Origin: Pieris napi
Taxonomy: Eukaryota; Arthropoda; Insecta; Lepidoptera; Pieridae
Direction: 5' to 3'
Assembly: GCF_905475465.1 (NCBI RefSeq)
Contig: NC_062250.1
Coordinates: 3,680,501 to 3,744,500, forward strand
DNA length: 64,000 nt
Shown: positions 25,350-34,750 of the stretch, piece by piece
Numbering within the stretch: the first letter of the stretch is position 1
How the letters are laid out: each line of letters begins with the position of its first letter
The notes under the pieces: generated by a model
The model's input: only the letters and a program-made list of their open reading frames with translations
Database searches by the model: none
What the model was told of the DNA's origin: nothing
Translations under genes and position numbers: made by a program

Positions 25350-28023
25350 GGGGACGGAGCCTACATGTGTACGACCACAGGGAGTGTCACGGGTAGATGT
25401 CACGCTTGCTTCCTCAAACTTCGCATGGAGGTTGTCTGGATGGGAGGTGATCAGGGATTTGGAGACGTTTTCAGATCACCGCTACATTAGGTTTGTCGTT
25501 AATGCTTCTGTAGGGCCACCTCTGAGGCCACGAACCAGTCGTCGGACTTTTCCGCGCTGGACCGTTGGTCGACTCAACCGGGAGCGTGCGGAAGAGGTTG
25601 CCATTGTTAAAGCGTGGTGTGCGGATTCGACCCCGGTTGAATGTGTGGAGGAGGGCGTCCGCAGATTCCAACGGAACATGACTGAGGTGTGCAACGCCTC
25701 CATGCCTAAGTGGAGACCGCCACCTCAGCGAAAGGCAATCTACTGGTGGACGCGGGAAATCGAAGAGTTTCGCAGGGTATGTAGTGGTGCTAGGAGGGCC
25801 TATCTTAGGAGCTGCCGACGAAGAAGTGATGATCCGCAGGTCAGAGAGGGGTTGCGGTTGGTCTACTGTAGACACAAGAAGGTTCTTCAAGTGGCTATCT
25901 TAGACGCCAAGAACGAGGCACATAAAAAGTTCTTAAAGGAGTTAGACAGTGATCCATGGGGGCGCCCTTACCTAGCAGCTCGGAAAAGGATAAAGGGCGC
26001 AGGGGCTCCCCTAACGGAGACTCTTGAGCCCACCTTGCTTGATAGGGTGATTTCGGGGCTTTTCCCTCTGCCTCCGAACATCCTCCCTCCGAGAATGGTG
26101 ACCTCGGTGGTGGATGGGGACGTCGATAGAGAGCAAGCTCCTGAGGTGACTGACTCCGAAATAGAGTCCATACTTTGTCGCCTGAAGAGCAGAAAGAAGG
26201 CACCAGGCCCAGATGGCTTGCATGCTAGGGTCCTGTCGGTAACTTTTCCTCACATGGGGGAAACCATTCGGGGTCTGTTTGACTTATGTTTACGTAGTGG
26301 ACGGTTTCCGACGGCATGGAAGGAAGGCCAATTGTGTCTCATCCGAAAAGAAGGTCGTGCGCAGAACAGCCCTGGAGCTTACCGGCCCATAATTCTCTTA
26401 GACGAAGCTGGTAAGGCGTTGGAGTGGATTATTGCCTCTCGTTTGGGCCGTCACCTCTCGAACGTGGGGCCGGACCTGGACGAGGCCCAATATGGCTTCC
26501 GGGCTGGACGCTCTACGATCGATGCTCTCATGGACCTAAAACAGTACACCAAGAGAGTAGTCGAGCGGGGTGGGAGGGCGTTGGCAGTGTCTCTTGACAT
26601 TGCTAATGCCTTTAATAGCCTTCCATTTGGCGTGATCAGGGAGGCCCTTGAATTTTTTGGGGTTCCCCTGTACTTGCGCCGAATAGTAGGGAGCTATTTG
26701 GAAGGACGACAGGTGGCAATTGTGAACGGACAGGGTGAAATCGTTCGCCATCCGGTGTTGTGCGGGGTTCCACAGGGATCAGTTCTGGGACCGTTTCTGT
26801 GGAATATTAGCTATGATTGGGTGCTGCGAGGTGCACTGCTTCCTGGGATGCGCCTCTTCTGCTATGCAGATGACACTCTAGTCGTGGCGAGCGGAGGGTC
26901 ATTTGGGGAGGTGGCTCAGCTTGCGATGGCCGGTACTAGGCTGGTTGTTGGGCGGATCCAGGCCCTGGGTCTCAGGGTGTCCCGTGACAAAACGGAAGCC
27001 CTGCTATTTCATGGCCCGAGGATGGGTCCTCCTTCGGGGGTGGCATTGGTGGTTGAAGGCGTTAGGATTTCAGTGGCCTCCTCCATGAAGTATCTTGGTC
27101 TTGTTCTAGATGGTCGCTGGAATTTCGAGCCCCATTTTAAATCTCTCGAGGGGAGACTTGTGAGGGCGGCAGGAGCACTTGGCAAGCTTTTGCCTAATCT
27201 TGGAGGCCCATGCCAGAGCGTGCGCCGGCTGTACTGCGGAATCATTCGCAGTATGGCCCTGTACGGGGCCCCCATTTGGGACGACGCGCTGATCAGGCGG
27301 ACGAACCGTATGCTTATACGGAGGCCGCAACGAGTGATTGCGGTTCGGGCAGCTCGCTGCTACCGTACCGTATCGTTCGAGGCGGCCTGTGTGTTAGCTG
27401 TTACTCCTCCTTGGGAGCGGGAGGTGGAACTTATCGCTGCCTTATACCGTGCGAAGGCCGAGGTAATAGTTAACGGGAACGTCACGTGGGGGGAAATTGC
27501 GGGGCATATGAGGCGTCATGCCAGAGAAATTCTTTTCGAAAGGTGGTTTGACGATCTAGCAGCGCCCCGCGCTGGTGCATTGACAATAGGGGCAATTCGC
27601 CCAGTCTTAAAAGACTGGGTGAATAGGCGTTGGGGTGCTGTGACGTTTCGGCTTTCGCAGGTACTGTCTGGCCATGGATGCTTTGGGCGGTATCTTCATA
27701 GAAGGGAGATGCATCCGTTGTGCCACCATTGCGGCGCTCCAAACGACACGGCGGAGCATACTGTGGCTGAGTGTGTCACCTGGACAAGGGAGCGTCATGA
27801 CCTGGTATCGGTCATAGGGTCGGACCTCTCTTTACCGGGTATTATTTTAGCTATGCTAGGAAGTGAGGAGGCCTGGAGTGCAATAGTCACCTTCTGTGAG
27901 CATGTAATGCTGCAGAAGGAGGCAGCTGAGCGATTGAGGGAGAGGTCTGGGGATGACCGTAGACTGACCGGTAGTTCAAGGCTGGGGGCTCGACCTCGAG
28001 TGGCCCGGAACCGCAGGTCTTGA
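25336..28023 (+). CDS. Non-LTR retrotransposon ORF2 polyprotein, N-terminally truncated
   Basis: An 895-codon uninterrupted frame. The start is artificial: the first codon is GTG inside the SINE duplication, and element sequence begins near residue 5. Residues about 6-50 end an endonuclease domain, with VDVTLASS and the conserved SDHR (46-49). The reverse transcriptase follows: KAPGPDG (about 288-294), QYGFRAGRSTIDAL, motif A SLDIANAFN with Asp421, motif B GVPQGS (477-482), and the catalytic YADD (510-513). A thumb-like region follows (MKYLGLVLDGRWNF). Near the C-terminus is a C-X2-C-X8-H-X4-C knuckle (C796, C799, H808, C813). All polymerase residues are present, but most of the endonuclease is lost, so this copy could not nick DNA. 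The open frame suggests a young insertion. Confidence 0.92.
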   Translation: MASAWGTEPTCVRPQGVSRVDVTLASSNFAWRLSGWEVIRDLETFSDHRYIRFVVNASVGPPLRPRTSRRTFPRWTVGRLNRERAEEVAIVKAWCADSTPVECVEEGVRRFQRNMTEVCNASMPKWRPPPQRKAIYWWTREIEEFRRVCSGARRAYLRSCRRRSDDPQVREGLRLVYCRHKKVLQVAILDAKNEAHKKFLKELDSDPWGRPYLAARKRIKGAGAPLTETLEPTLLDRVISGLFPLPPNILPPRMVTSVVDGDVDREQAPEVTDSEIESILCRLKSRKKAPGPDGLHARVLSVTFPHMGETIRGLFDLCLRSGRFPTAWKEGQLCLIRKEGRAQNSPGAYRPIILLDEAGKALEWIIASRLGRHLSNVGPDLDEAQYGFRAGRSTIDALMDLKQYTKRVVERGGRALAVSLDIANAFNSLPFGVIREALEFFGVPLYLRRIVGSYLEGRQVAIVNGQGEIVRHPVLCGVPQGSVLGPFLWNISYDWVLRGALLPGMRLFCYADDTLVVASGGSFGEVAQLAMAGTRLVVGRIQALGLRVSRDKTEALLFHGPRMGPPSGVALVVEGVRISVASSMKYLGLVLDGRWNFEPHFKSLEGRLVRAAGALGKLLPNLGGPCQSVRRLYCGIIRSMALYGAPIWDDALIRRTNRMLIRRPQRVIAVRAARCYRTVSFEAACVLAVTPPWEREVELIAALYRAKAEVIVNGNVTWGEIAGHMRRHAREILFERWFDDLAAPRAGALTIGAIRPVLKDWVNRRWGAVTFRLSQVLSGHGCFGRYLHRREMHPLCHHCGAPNDTAEHTVAECVTWTRERHDLVSVIGSDLSLPGIILAMLGSEEAWSAIVTFCEHVMLQKEAAERLRERSGDDRRLTGSSRLGARPRVARNRRS

Positions 28024-28286
28024 ATGAGCTCTCTATGTCGGATATAAGCCCGGGTCCCTTGGGTAGAATGCCTAGCGAACCCCGAGGGCCCATATTAAGG
28101 GCATGTGAAGGGCTGAGGTGTTTTTAGTGGGTGGGGTCTCGCTTCCCCTCTGAATAGCAGAGGGTTTTGAGTGTAGACCCAGCCCCACAGTCCCCGCGTC
28201 AAGCTCGACATCCTTGATGCGGGTCTGCGTAAGCGCATTTTCACCTCGTAAAAAAAAAAAAATAAAAAAAAAAAAATAAAAAAAAA
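25350..28286 (+). mobile_element. R1-clade-like non-LTR retrotransposon, 5' truncated, inserted in a SINE
   Basis: A 2.94-kb element with the end of an apurinic-type endonuclease domain, a full reverse transcriptase, a C-terminal CCHC knuckle, a 3' untranslated region (28024-28249) and an A-rich tail (28250-28286). It is flanked by a perfect 14-15 bp duplication of SINE sequence, as expected from target-primed reverse transcription. It is visibly richer in G and C than the surrounding DNA. The 5' end is missing most of ORF2 and any ORF1. The 3' end carries GCGTAAGCGCATTT before the tail, similar to the second element at 48872-49400. R1-clade placement is by protein resemblance and needs a phylogeny. 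Confidence 0.9.
28024..28286 (+). other. Retrotransposon 3' untranslated region and A-rich tail
   Basis: After the TGA at 28021-28023 comes about 225 bases of G+C-rich untranslated sequence. It ends TCTGCGTAAGCGCATTTTCA, then CCTCGT, then an A tract broken by a few T bases. The corresponding end in the second element reads GCGTAAAAGCATTT, then CGT and the A run. Confidence 0.8.
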
Positions 28287-28545
28287 GTGGCTTCAGCGTG
28301 CAATTTTCATCTTTGATGTCGTAGGTTTGGATCCAGCTGTGCATTAATAGACTTTCTGTCTATGTGCGCTTGGTTGTAAGTTGAAAACATCGTGCCAAAA
28401 CCAAATGCCTTAGGGCTAAAAAGTCGTGGCGTATGTCATGATTAGGCTGATCATCTGCTTGCCTATTAGAAAAAATAAATATTCAAGGTACAGCTACAAT
28501 AACTTGGGGCTCCAAAAAGGTAGTAGCGTCACTGGTTATTTATGT
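28287..28545 (+). repeat. SINE family 1, body right of the insertion
   Basis: Resumes with GTGGCTTCAGCGTG (28287-28300), then CAATTTTCATCTTTGATGTC, a weakened B box (GTAGGTTTGGATCCAGC), CTTTCTGTCTATGTGCGC, AAAACATCGTG, GCTGATCATCTGCTTGCCTA and the end GTAGTAGCGTCACTGGTTAT. Together with 25319-25349 it makes one interrupted SINE, with A and B boxes now about 3 kb apart. Confidence 0.85.
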
Positions 28546-28974
28546 AAGATTAAAGAAAAAACCATTGCTACAAACAATCCAGCCGTGGTTTGCTATATGA
28601 CCCGGTAGGCTACGACAGATATTAATATTTTTTAAATTGAGAATTTCACAACGCATATGTTTCACAATATCTTTCATATTTAAAATAAATATTAGATGTT
28701 CCAACATGAATGTTCCTTTTTGTATAAAGCGAAATGGATCATAAATAAAAATATTTTTCCTTTTCTGAGATCAAAGATACAGTCCATAAACACAGCTTAA
28801 GTTTTACTGAGTAAAATATTTTACTTTAAAGTTTTGATTTAACCTCCTCTTTCTACTTAGAAATGGATTCTGATTCTATAAAATGACAGTGAAGTTAAGT
28901 GAAGATTCTAAATTTAAATGTATCAATGTCATTAAAAAACGTTTTTAGTCTTTAGCATGATAACTTTAACCGCC
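28546..28974. other. Unrecognised AT-rich DNA
   Basis: No feature recognised. Confidence 0.3.
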
Positions 28975-29400
28975 TTATTCAAAGTCGCTAACTATTTAGG
29001 TTGGTTATTTTTATTTATTTATGTATACACACTGCGTTGCAGTAGAATAACTCAATACATAAAAATTATAAGTAATGCACCGGCCGGCCTTATCGCTAAC
29101 AAGCGATGTCTTCCAGGCAACCCTAGTAAGGGAAAAACTAAAAAAAAGAAATATGATGAGTAAAGTGCAAGAAGTGCATAACCAAATGTTGAAAAGAAAA
29201 GAAAAATTAAAGAACTTTAATCTAAAGTAATACAAAAAAAATATTAATAAAACAAACTAAAAACTATAAATCTCACAGATTCATGAATGGCGATACAATA
29301 CAAAGTAATAGGAATACAAGAATTACACAAGTCACGATTGATCAGGATAGGATAAGGTTAAGAAATGTTTATGCAGATTATTATTTTAATTTACTAAAGT
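28975..29400 (-). repeat. Dispersed repeat E, copy 1 (probably LINE-derived)
   Basis: Contains GCCTTATCGCTAACAAGCGA, CAACCCTAGTAAGGGAAAAA, GAGTAAAGTGCAAGAAGTGC, CACAGATTCATGAATGG and CACGATTGATCAGGATAGGA. The same blocks occur in reverse at 34360-34750. The shared region is over 300 bases. The AGATCGCT..AGCGATAAGGCCGCC-like core is common in Lepidoptera near LINE 3' ends, but I cannot fix the family. Confidence 0.55.
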
Positions 29401-29429
29401 TTGAAATTCCACCAAAAAATCAATCAAAT

Positions 29430-29720
29430 TAGAGTCAATCTCAAACTCAAAATATAATTTTCATATAGGTTCACAAGTACACTTATGAACATCAAAAAAT
29501 AAGTTTAATTAATTGTAAATTTACATTTACTACCAGTTCGCAAGTCAAGGGCGTAGAGCGGGCAAGAAGAACTGGCAAGAAACTTTCCGCCACTCTTTTT
29601 AATCGCTAAGTTGAGAGTCATACAAATTGTTTGAACTGGAGCAAATCAATCCCAAGCATTCGGATCATTTAAGTATTCGTCGAATTTATAAAAAGATTTA
29701 TTGATTAATTTACGTTATCT
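29430..29720 (-). mobile_element. LINE 3' end, family D (longer copy)
   Basis: Plus strand AATCTCAAACTCAAAATATA is the reversed tail, followed by CACTTATGAACATCAAAAAA, ACTACCAGTTCGCAAGTCAA, GGCGTAGAGCGGGCAAGAAG, CTTTCCGCCACTC and GGAGCAAATCAATCCCAAGC. It aligns block by block with 7447-7725 in the opposite orientation. Confidence 0.75.
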
Positions 29721-31224
29721 AAGAGTAGAGAGTATTATTATTAAAAAAAAACAATGATGCTGCGTCGCATTTTCATAGATATTTAATAATTATTAAATGC
29801 ATGACTCTGTGTGGCTGTTTCCTATACCTTTCACGTTTATAAGATTACTTAACCAAACAGAAACACGTTGGGCATATAAAACATCTTGTGCCTTTAGGCA
29901 ATGGGGTGTATTATCAATATGATAAGGGCTTGTAACTTATAATTTAAGTGGGTTGGAATTTTATGGATGGGACGAGGGAACATCACGGATATTCTTGGCC
30001 ATAACATTTGGATTTATTCAATCGTGAAATTAAGCAAGCGTCTGAACGCCTCCATCAGAATTTACGTTCGCACTAGGGTAAGGTCTAATTCGAGGATTAG
30101 GCATCGTGCCCTTATTAATTGGGGTAGCGGTGACTGACGATATTTTATAGTTGCTTTTACTACCATAAGTTGCTTTGGGTGTATCATAATCCGACTGAGT
30201 TTCACATCCGAATGATGACTCAAGAACAAGAATATATAAGCATATCAATATTTGTTAAATAATTATTAAATTTATAATGTTAAATAGTCGAAAACAAAGT
30301 TATATATACCACACTTTTAATACATAATTTTTAAAAAAATGCACTTTTATCGCACCAATGTCGTAAAGTTATTAAATTTTTAATTACATAACTGTTTTGA
30401 TATTAAACCTGCTGAATTTTTGAAACTAGACGGTTTTTGTAAAAAAGTGTATTTAAAGTACTTGACACTCGGTACACACACAGCATTCGACTTTGAATTG
30501 AACATTCTTAAAATGTTGTTTGTGTATGTCACCGCGGTGATACAAAATGCACATGTACAGTTAAATAAAATTATTATATTGTCATATTTAAAAGTTTGCG
30601 ATCATCATGGCTATAAGTTTTGGATACCGCAATTTTGAAAATCCTAATATCAGTAACTAAGACTGGTTCAGCAGCCAGATCTCCTTCTATTCTTATCTAG
30701 GAGCTCAAAATATATTATAAAACAAATACGTAAGTTCGAAATTTCGTTTACTTAACCTATAAGAGATCTTTACTTGATACCTTACAAACGAATATACATG
30801 TTCTAATATATTTTATTCCATTGATTCGAAAGTTATCCTAAAATCACGTCTATAAATACCTCAAAAGGAGTGAGAATAACGTAATAAAAAGCCAAAATAA
30901 ACATTCATTACAAAGTTTGAATACGAAGAAAACTTTTATTCGGAACATACGCTCAACACTCAGCTCTAACGAGAGTACGTTTTATTATTCAAGTGACAAG
31001 CCATCACAATACCAGAAAGTTATCGCTAAGTTAGTTTTAGCCTGAAGGAATATTTGAGCACTCTTACCATAAGTTTAGGGAGTTGTAATGATGTTCAGTA
31101 CTTACATTTCATGTGAGGACAGTTTTAGTCCGAATTTTTTTATTGCGATGACAAGATCGCGTTTTTCTCACCGCAAAGATTTATTTAGGAAAGTCTACCA
31201 CGGTAATATTTTTTATATAGATTA
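29721..31224. other. Unrecognised AT-rich DNA
   Basis: About 1.5 kb without supported features; the 72-codon frames at 30030-30248 and 30420-30638 are not recognisable. Confidence 0.35.
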
Positions 31225-31546
31225 CTAGCTGACCCGGCAAACGTTTGTATTGCCATGTATATTATTTCTAGGAAACATTTTTTTAGACCAATAAAACGAG
31301 TACCTAATAAAAAATAGGGGTTGATCGTAGAGGGTTGAAATTTGAAGGTTGTGAGTATTTTTGTATGATGATCATAAAAAAATAAAAAATTGTTTTGGGG
31401 TGGACAGTGGACACCCCTTATCACTTAAGGGTTTGAAATAGATAGTAGCCGATTTTCAGACTTACTGAATATGCATAAAAATTTTCATAAGAATCTGTCG
31501 AGCCGTTTCAGAGCAGTATGGGTGACACGAGAATTTTATATATATT
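31225..31546 (-). mobile_element. Short non-autonomous Helitron
   Basis: Minus-strand 3' end GGCAATACAAACGTTTGCCG then GGTCAGCTAG before T, with an inverted GGCAA/TTGCC stem. Shared interior blocks include AAAAATAGGGGTTGATCGTA, TTTTGGGGTGGACAG, TTATCACTTAAGGGTTTGAA, ATAGATAGTAGCCGATTTTC and CGAGCCGTTTCAGAG, and the far end lies near GAATTTTATATATATT. A GTGGACA duplication sits near 31401-31415. Confidence 0.78.
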
Positions 31547-31790
31547 GTATACAACTTATTTAACAGGTTCAATAACTTGTGCGTTTGATCCTTACAACAG
31601 TCATACTTTAAAACATAAATGATGATCTTTTTTCCATGACTTGTTCCTGAATCGCGTAAATTTAGAAATATTCCGTTACTATATATTATTCTAAAAAATA
31701 AATAGGCAATAACAAAAGCTATTATTATAAAATATTAATATATCAAGTTATGTAGTATTCATTATGTAGTTTTTGTTAGATAAGGGGTAA
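31547..31790. other. Unrecognised AT-rich DNA
   Basis: No feature recognised. Confidence 0.3.
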
Positions 31791-32345
31791 TGTAGCGTGG
31801 AGAGGGAGACGACAAGAAGAACCTTTGTCCGAGCTTGTTTCAAATGCATGTACATTATGTATTATATTCTCCACATTTATTCAAATTTAACTCCATAGAT
31901 TGTGTAATTGACTTGCCAATAGCGTTACTATGCTATTTACCTGTTTATTTTATCTTTAATAAAATCCCAGAGGCTCTTTTATCTCTGCCTTTTAATAAAT
32001 TTAAGAAATGTATGAAAGAAAAGCTGTGTAAAAAGGCTTACTATAAAGTTAATGATTACCTAGTTGATACAAGGGCCTGGGACTAGTGCTAGACAGGCTA
32101 CTTCTAATTAATTTGCGATATTTGGTTTAAAATAAGTGTTGTTTGATGATTTGCTATTTTAAAAGAGTACCGAGAGTTTTTTACGCCGACTTTATCTCAC
32201 GGCCTCTCTCATCGACGACCCTCTGTCATCTTTGCCGATGAGTAGGGCCTACTGATTCAAATTGAATGACGTAGAATAAGTGATACATGTATCTTATGTT
32301 CCATATTAAACATATTTTTTATTTTTTTAATGTTTACTTAAAAAG
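31791..32345 (+). pseudogene. Non-LTR retrotransposon ORF2 C-terminus and 3' region
   Basis: The frame 31835-32086 ends with FNKIPEALLSLPFNKFKKCM, KEKLCKKAYYKVNDYL and VDTRAWD, the standard C-terminal end of a lepidopteran LINE polymerase: a short helix rich in Lys, then KAYYKVNDYL. A 3' region follows with GAGTACCGAGAGTTTTTTAC, CTCATCGACGACCCTCTGTC and GATGAGTAGGGCCTACTGAT, common in this LINE type. The reverse transcriptase core is absent (5' truncation). I infer a jockey/CR1-type element. Confidence 0.75.
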
Positions 32346-32991
32346 TTTATTCGTATTAAATTCGTATAAACAGCGCTGTAATTTAGTTTTATTTACAAAA
32401 GATAATATACGGTAAGCGGATCTGAATATTTTGTTTCTAACATAAAGTAAACTGTCTACGTGATTTTGTTATTTCTCCGTTTACGTATTTATGTTAGTAA
32501 TCCGAGCTCAAACGAAGGAACGTCAGAATTAATTACTTTCCCAATTATTCGTAATTATTGTCTGGCTTTGCTGTGATTTACATTAGTATGTATAAATAAG
32601 ATGATACTATCTTAAAATTTAGGAAGAATAAATAAGATATACAGGTCAATAAAATTTAAATTCTGTCTTGATAACTTTTTTTCTAATAGGCAAGTAATAC
32701 CAACCTTCTGTTGTGTCAACCATGTGTCTGTTATATGCTGACTGTTTGGGACTAAAGCATGTTGGATTCATCGCGATGTTTTTATTCACCGTTCGAGTGT
32801 AAAATGACGATTCCTAATAACGATTTCAACATTTTTGAGGGCGCAATACTACTGCGACAATATTGCTCGCTTAATTGGAAGTTACAGAATACCAATGCTG
32901 ATTAAATGCGGTTTCTAGTGAACGTTATTGTTATAAGCTCACCCACAACGTAATCCACATTATTGCAATATTTATTAAGATACAAGCGCCA
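32346..32991. other. Unrecognised AT-rich DNA
   Basis: No feature recognised. Confidence 0.3.
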
Positions 32992-33306
32992 ATGTGTAAA
33001 CGTATTCGAGGAGTTTTATTGGACTCGCACCAGAAACAATATCCGTATATTGAACTAAATTCCAATACGAGTTTTGGTCGTCGTTTTAAAAAAGGTTTAA
33101 TATCCCTTCACAATTTGGCTAACGAAAACTATGATAGATACCCAAATAGGTACGCTATGACCGCTACGACTCTCACCCACGAGGGTTCATACTTTGACTG
33201 TATCCGAAGGGATTCTATGCACACAAAAGCACTCGCTACGTCGCGGAAAAATAAGTGTCTTGTTTACACTCAAAAATCGAATCTTGTCTCAGGTACAGAA
33301 GTTTAA
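32992..33306 (+). other. Uncharacterised 104-codon open frame
   Basis: An uninterrupted frame from ATG to TAA in a slightly less AT-rich patch. The product would be basic and polar, with no signal peptide, membrane segment or motif that I recognise. No promoter, splice sites or neighbouring exons can be shown. It may be chance, part of an unknown repeat, or an exon fragment. I list it because it is among the few longer frames that overlap no known repeat. Confidence 0.2.
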
Positions 33307-33690
33307 TCTCCAACTTGCCTATAAAAAAATATTACAAAGACAAGGCCGTAATAACAGAAAGTTAGCGTTATTTACGAGTATAACTAATAAAATTAAATTC
33401 ATATTTAAAATGTAAATGAAATCACAACTGAAGCTTGAAAAGTAATAATTTACAATAAAAATAATTGGTACAATATTGTATGGTACCAATTAGTATCAAA
33501 AAATAATTTACCTTTTATTCAATATTGTAATTATATATACAGTTTCAAGTATTACATACTCGGTTTAACAGGCAATCGTGTTCGTCAGTTATGGGGGCAT
33601 TTTCCTGCCCCCATTAGCGATAATGGTTACGATCCCGACTTTAGTATGTAAATTAATTACCACACATACTAAGAAATTTTTTAAATAACA
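33307..33690. other. Unrecognised DNA with a small G+C-rich hairpin
   Basis: TGGGGGCA (33592-33599) and TGCCCCCA (33606-33613) form an 8-bp stem with a 6-base loop. Nothing else recognised. Confidence 0.35.
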
Positions 33691-34075
33691 TTTCATCATC
33701 ATCAATGGTTATACATCTCCACGAGCCTCCATAATTACACTTCGCCATCGCAATCTATCTAGTGCTTTCCGCGTCTAATTGCGAACCCCTATTGTTTCGA
33801 GGTCCTTAACAACTCCATCCCACCAACGCAGCCTCGGTCTACCGGGTTTTCTCTTAACCGGGTTGTGAGTTTAGTAAGGACCTTGGGGTTCTGTCGTTCG
33901 CCATTCGGTGCACATGTCCCAGCCACTTGAGCCTGTTGCACTTTATGAATTGGACGATGTTAGCGTCGTCTAGGATGTTACAAAGTTATTCATTGTAGCG
34001 AATACGCCAAACACCGTCGTCGCAAACAGGACCAAAGATTCTTCGAAGAATCTTCCGCTCGAAAATAACTTTTAC
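33691..34075 (-). pseudogene. LINE ORF2 C-terminus (RTE-like), 3' end with ATG repeats
   Basis: The minus strand encodes, with frame breaks, SGWDMCTEW, RKPGRPRLRWWDGVVKDLET, IGVRN and RWRSVIMEARG, and the element end is a (GAT)n run seen as ATCATCATCA at 33694 on plus. The plus-strand insertion at 48537-48813 has the same protein segment and ends in TGATGATGA. A short microsatellite tail and this C-terminus fit RTE-type LINEs. 5' truncated. Confidence 0.72.
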
Positions 34076-34080
34076 TAAGT

Positions 34081-34260
34081 AGAAAAAAAGAGAGAACGCC
34101 CACAAGAAACAAAGAAAGAGGAAATAAAAGAGATAGCGGGAAATGATTGTAAAATAGAAGGGAAGATGACAAACAAATGGATGAATTTGGAGTAGGCATT
34201 CACTCAGTTGAAGGTCGTGTATATTAAATATAATAAGATAAACTTAATGTAATCCTTATA
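34081..34260 (+). pseudogene. LINE ORF2 C-terminal remnant
   Basis: Reads KKRERPQETKKEE, IKEIAGNDCK and TNKWMNLE with AFTQ after a stop, a decayed version of the RGRPxxRWEDDIKxIAG...W...LEEAFTQ ending of insect LINEs. Similar to 8870-9320 and 20100-20560. It lies back to back with the minus-strand LINE end at 33691-34075. Confidence 0.58.
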
Positions 34261-34359
34261 CTAATCTTTAACTCTTCTAAGCCTTTAACTCTCGAAATTA
34301 TCTACAATCAAAAAACTTCAGGCTTGACTTGACTGAATGTTAAATGATGAATCTTTTAA

Positions 34360-34750
34360 AACTCTTCTGTATAAACATTTCTTAACATTTCCTATCCTGA
34401 TCAATCGTGACTTGTGTAATTCTTGTTTTGTAATTTCCTTTTCTTTTGTATTGCATCACTATTGGCTGTACATGAATCTGTAAGATTAGCTTTTAAGTTT
34501 TTAGTTTGTTATTAATTTTTTTTCGTATTTATTTAGATTAAGGTTCTATATTTTTTTTTATATCACATTTGGTTCTGCACTTCTTGCACTCATCGTGTTT
34601 CTTTTTTTAGTTTTTCTCTTACTAGGGTTGCCTGAAAGAGATCGCTCATTATCGATAAGACCGCCCGTTGCATCCCTTATAATTTTTATGTATTGTGTTA
34701 TTTGTGTTTCTTTTCGCCTTGGGAATATGTTTGGGATCCCTTCGAAATGT
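34360..34750 (+). repeat. Dispersed repeat E, copy 2 (inverted relative to copy 1)
   Basis: Carries TTCCTATCCTGATCAATCGT, GACTTGTGTAATTCTTG, TGAATCTGTAAGATTAG, CTGCACTTCTTGCACTCATC, CTTACTAGGGTTGCCTGAAA and GATAAGACCGCCCGTTGC, each the reverse complement of a block at 28975-29400 with some substitutions. The 81-codon frame inside is not supported as a gene. Confidence 0.55.

Noticed and set aside
25471..27800. Several minus- and plus-strand frames of 60-140 codons overlapping the large ORF
   Set aside because: Shadows of the G+C-rich retrotransposon frame; none carries a recognisable domain.
33592..33613. G+C-rich 8-bp hairpin as a terminator
   Set aside because: Bacterial-type terminators are not expected in this nuclear DNA and no T run follows.
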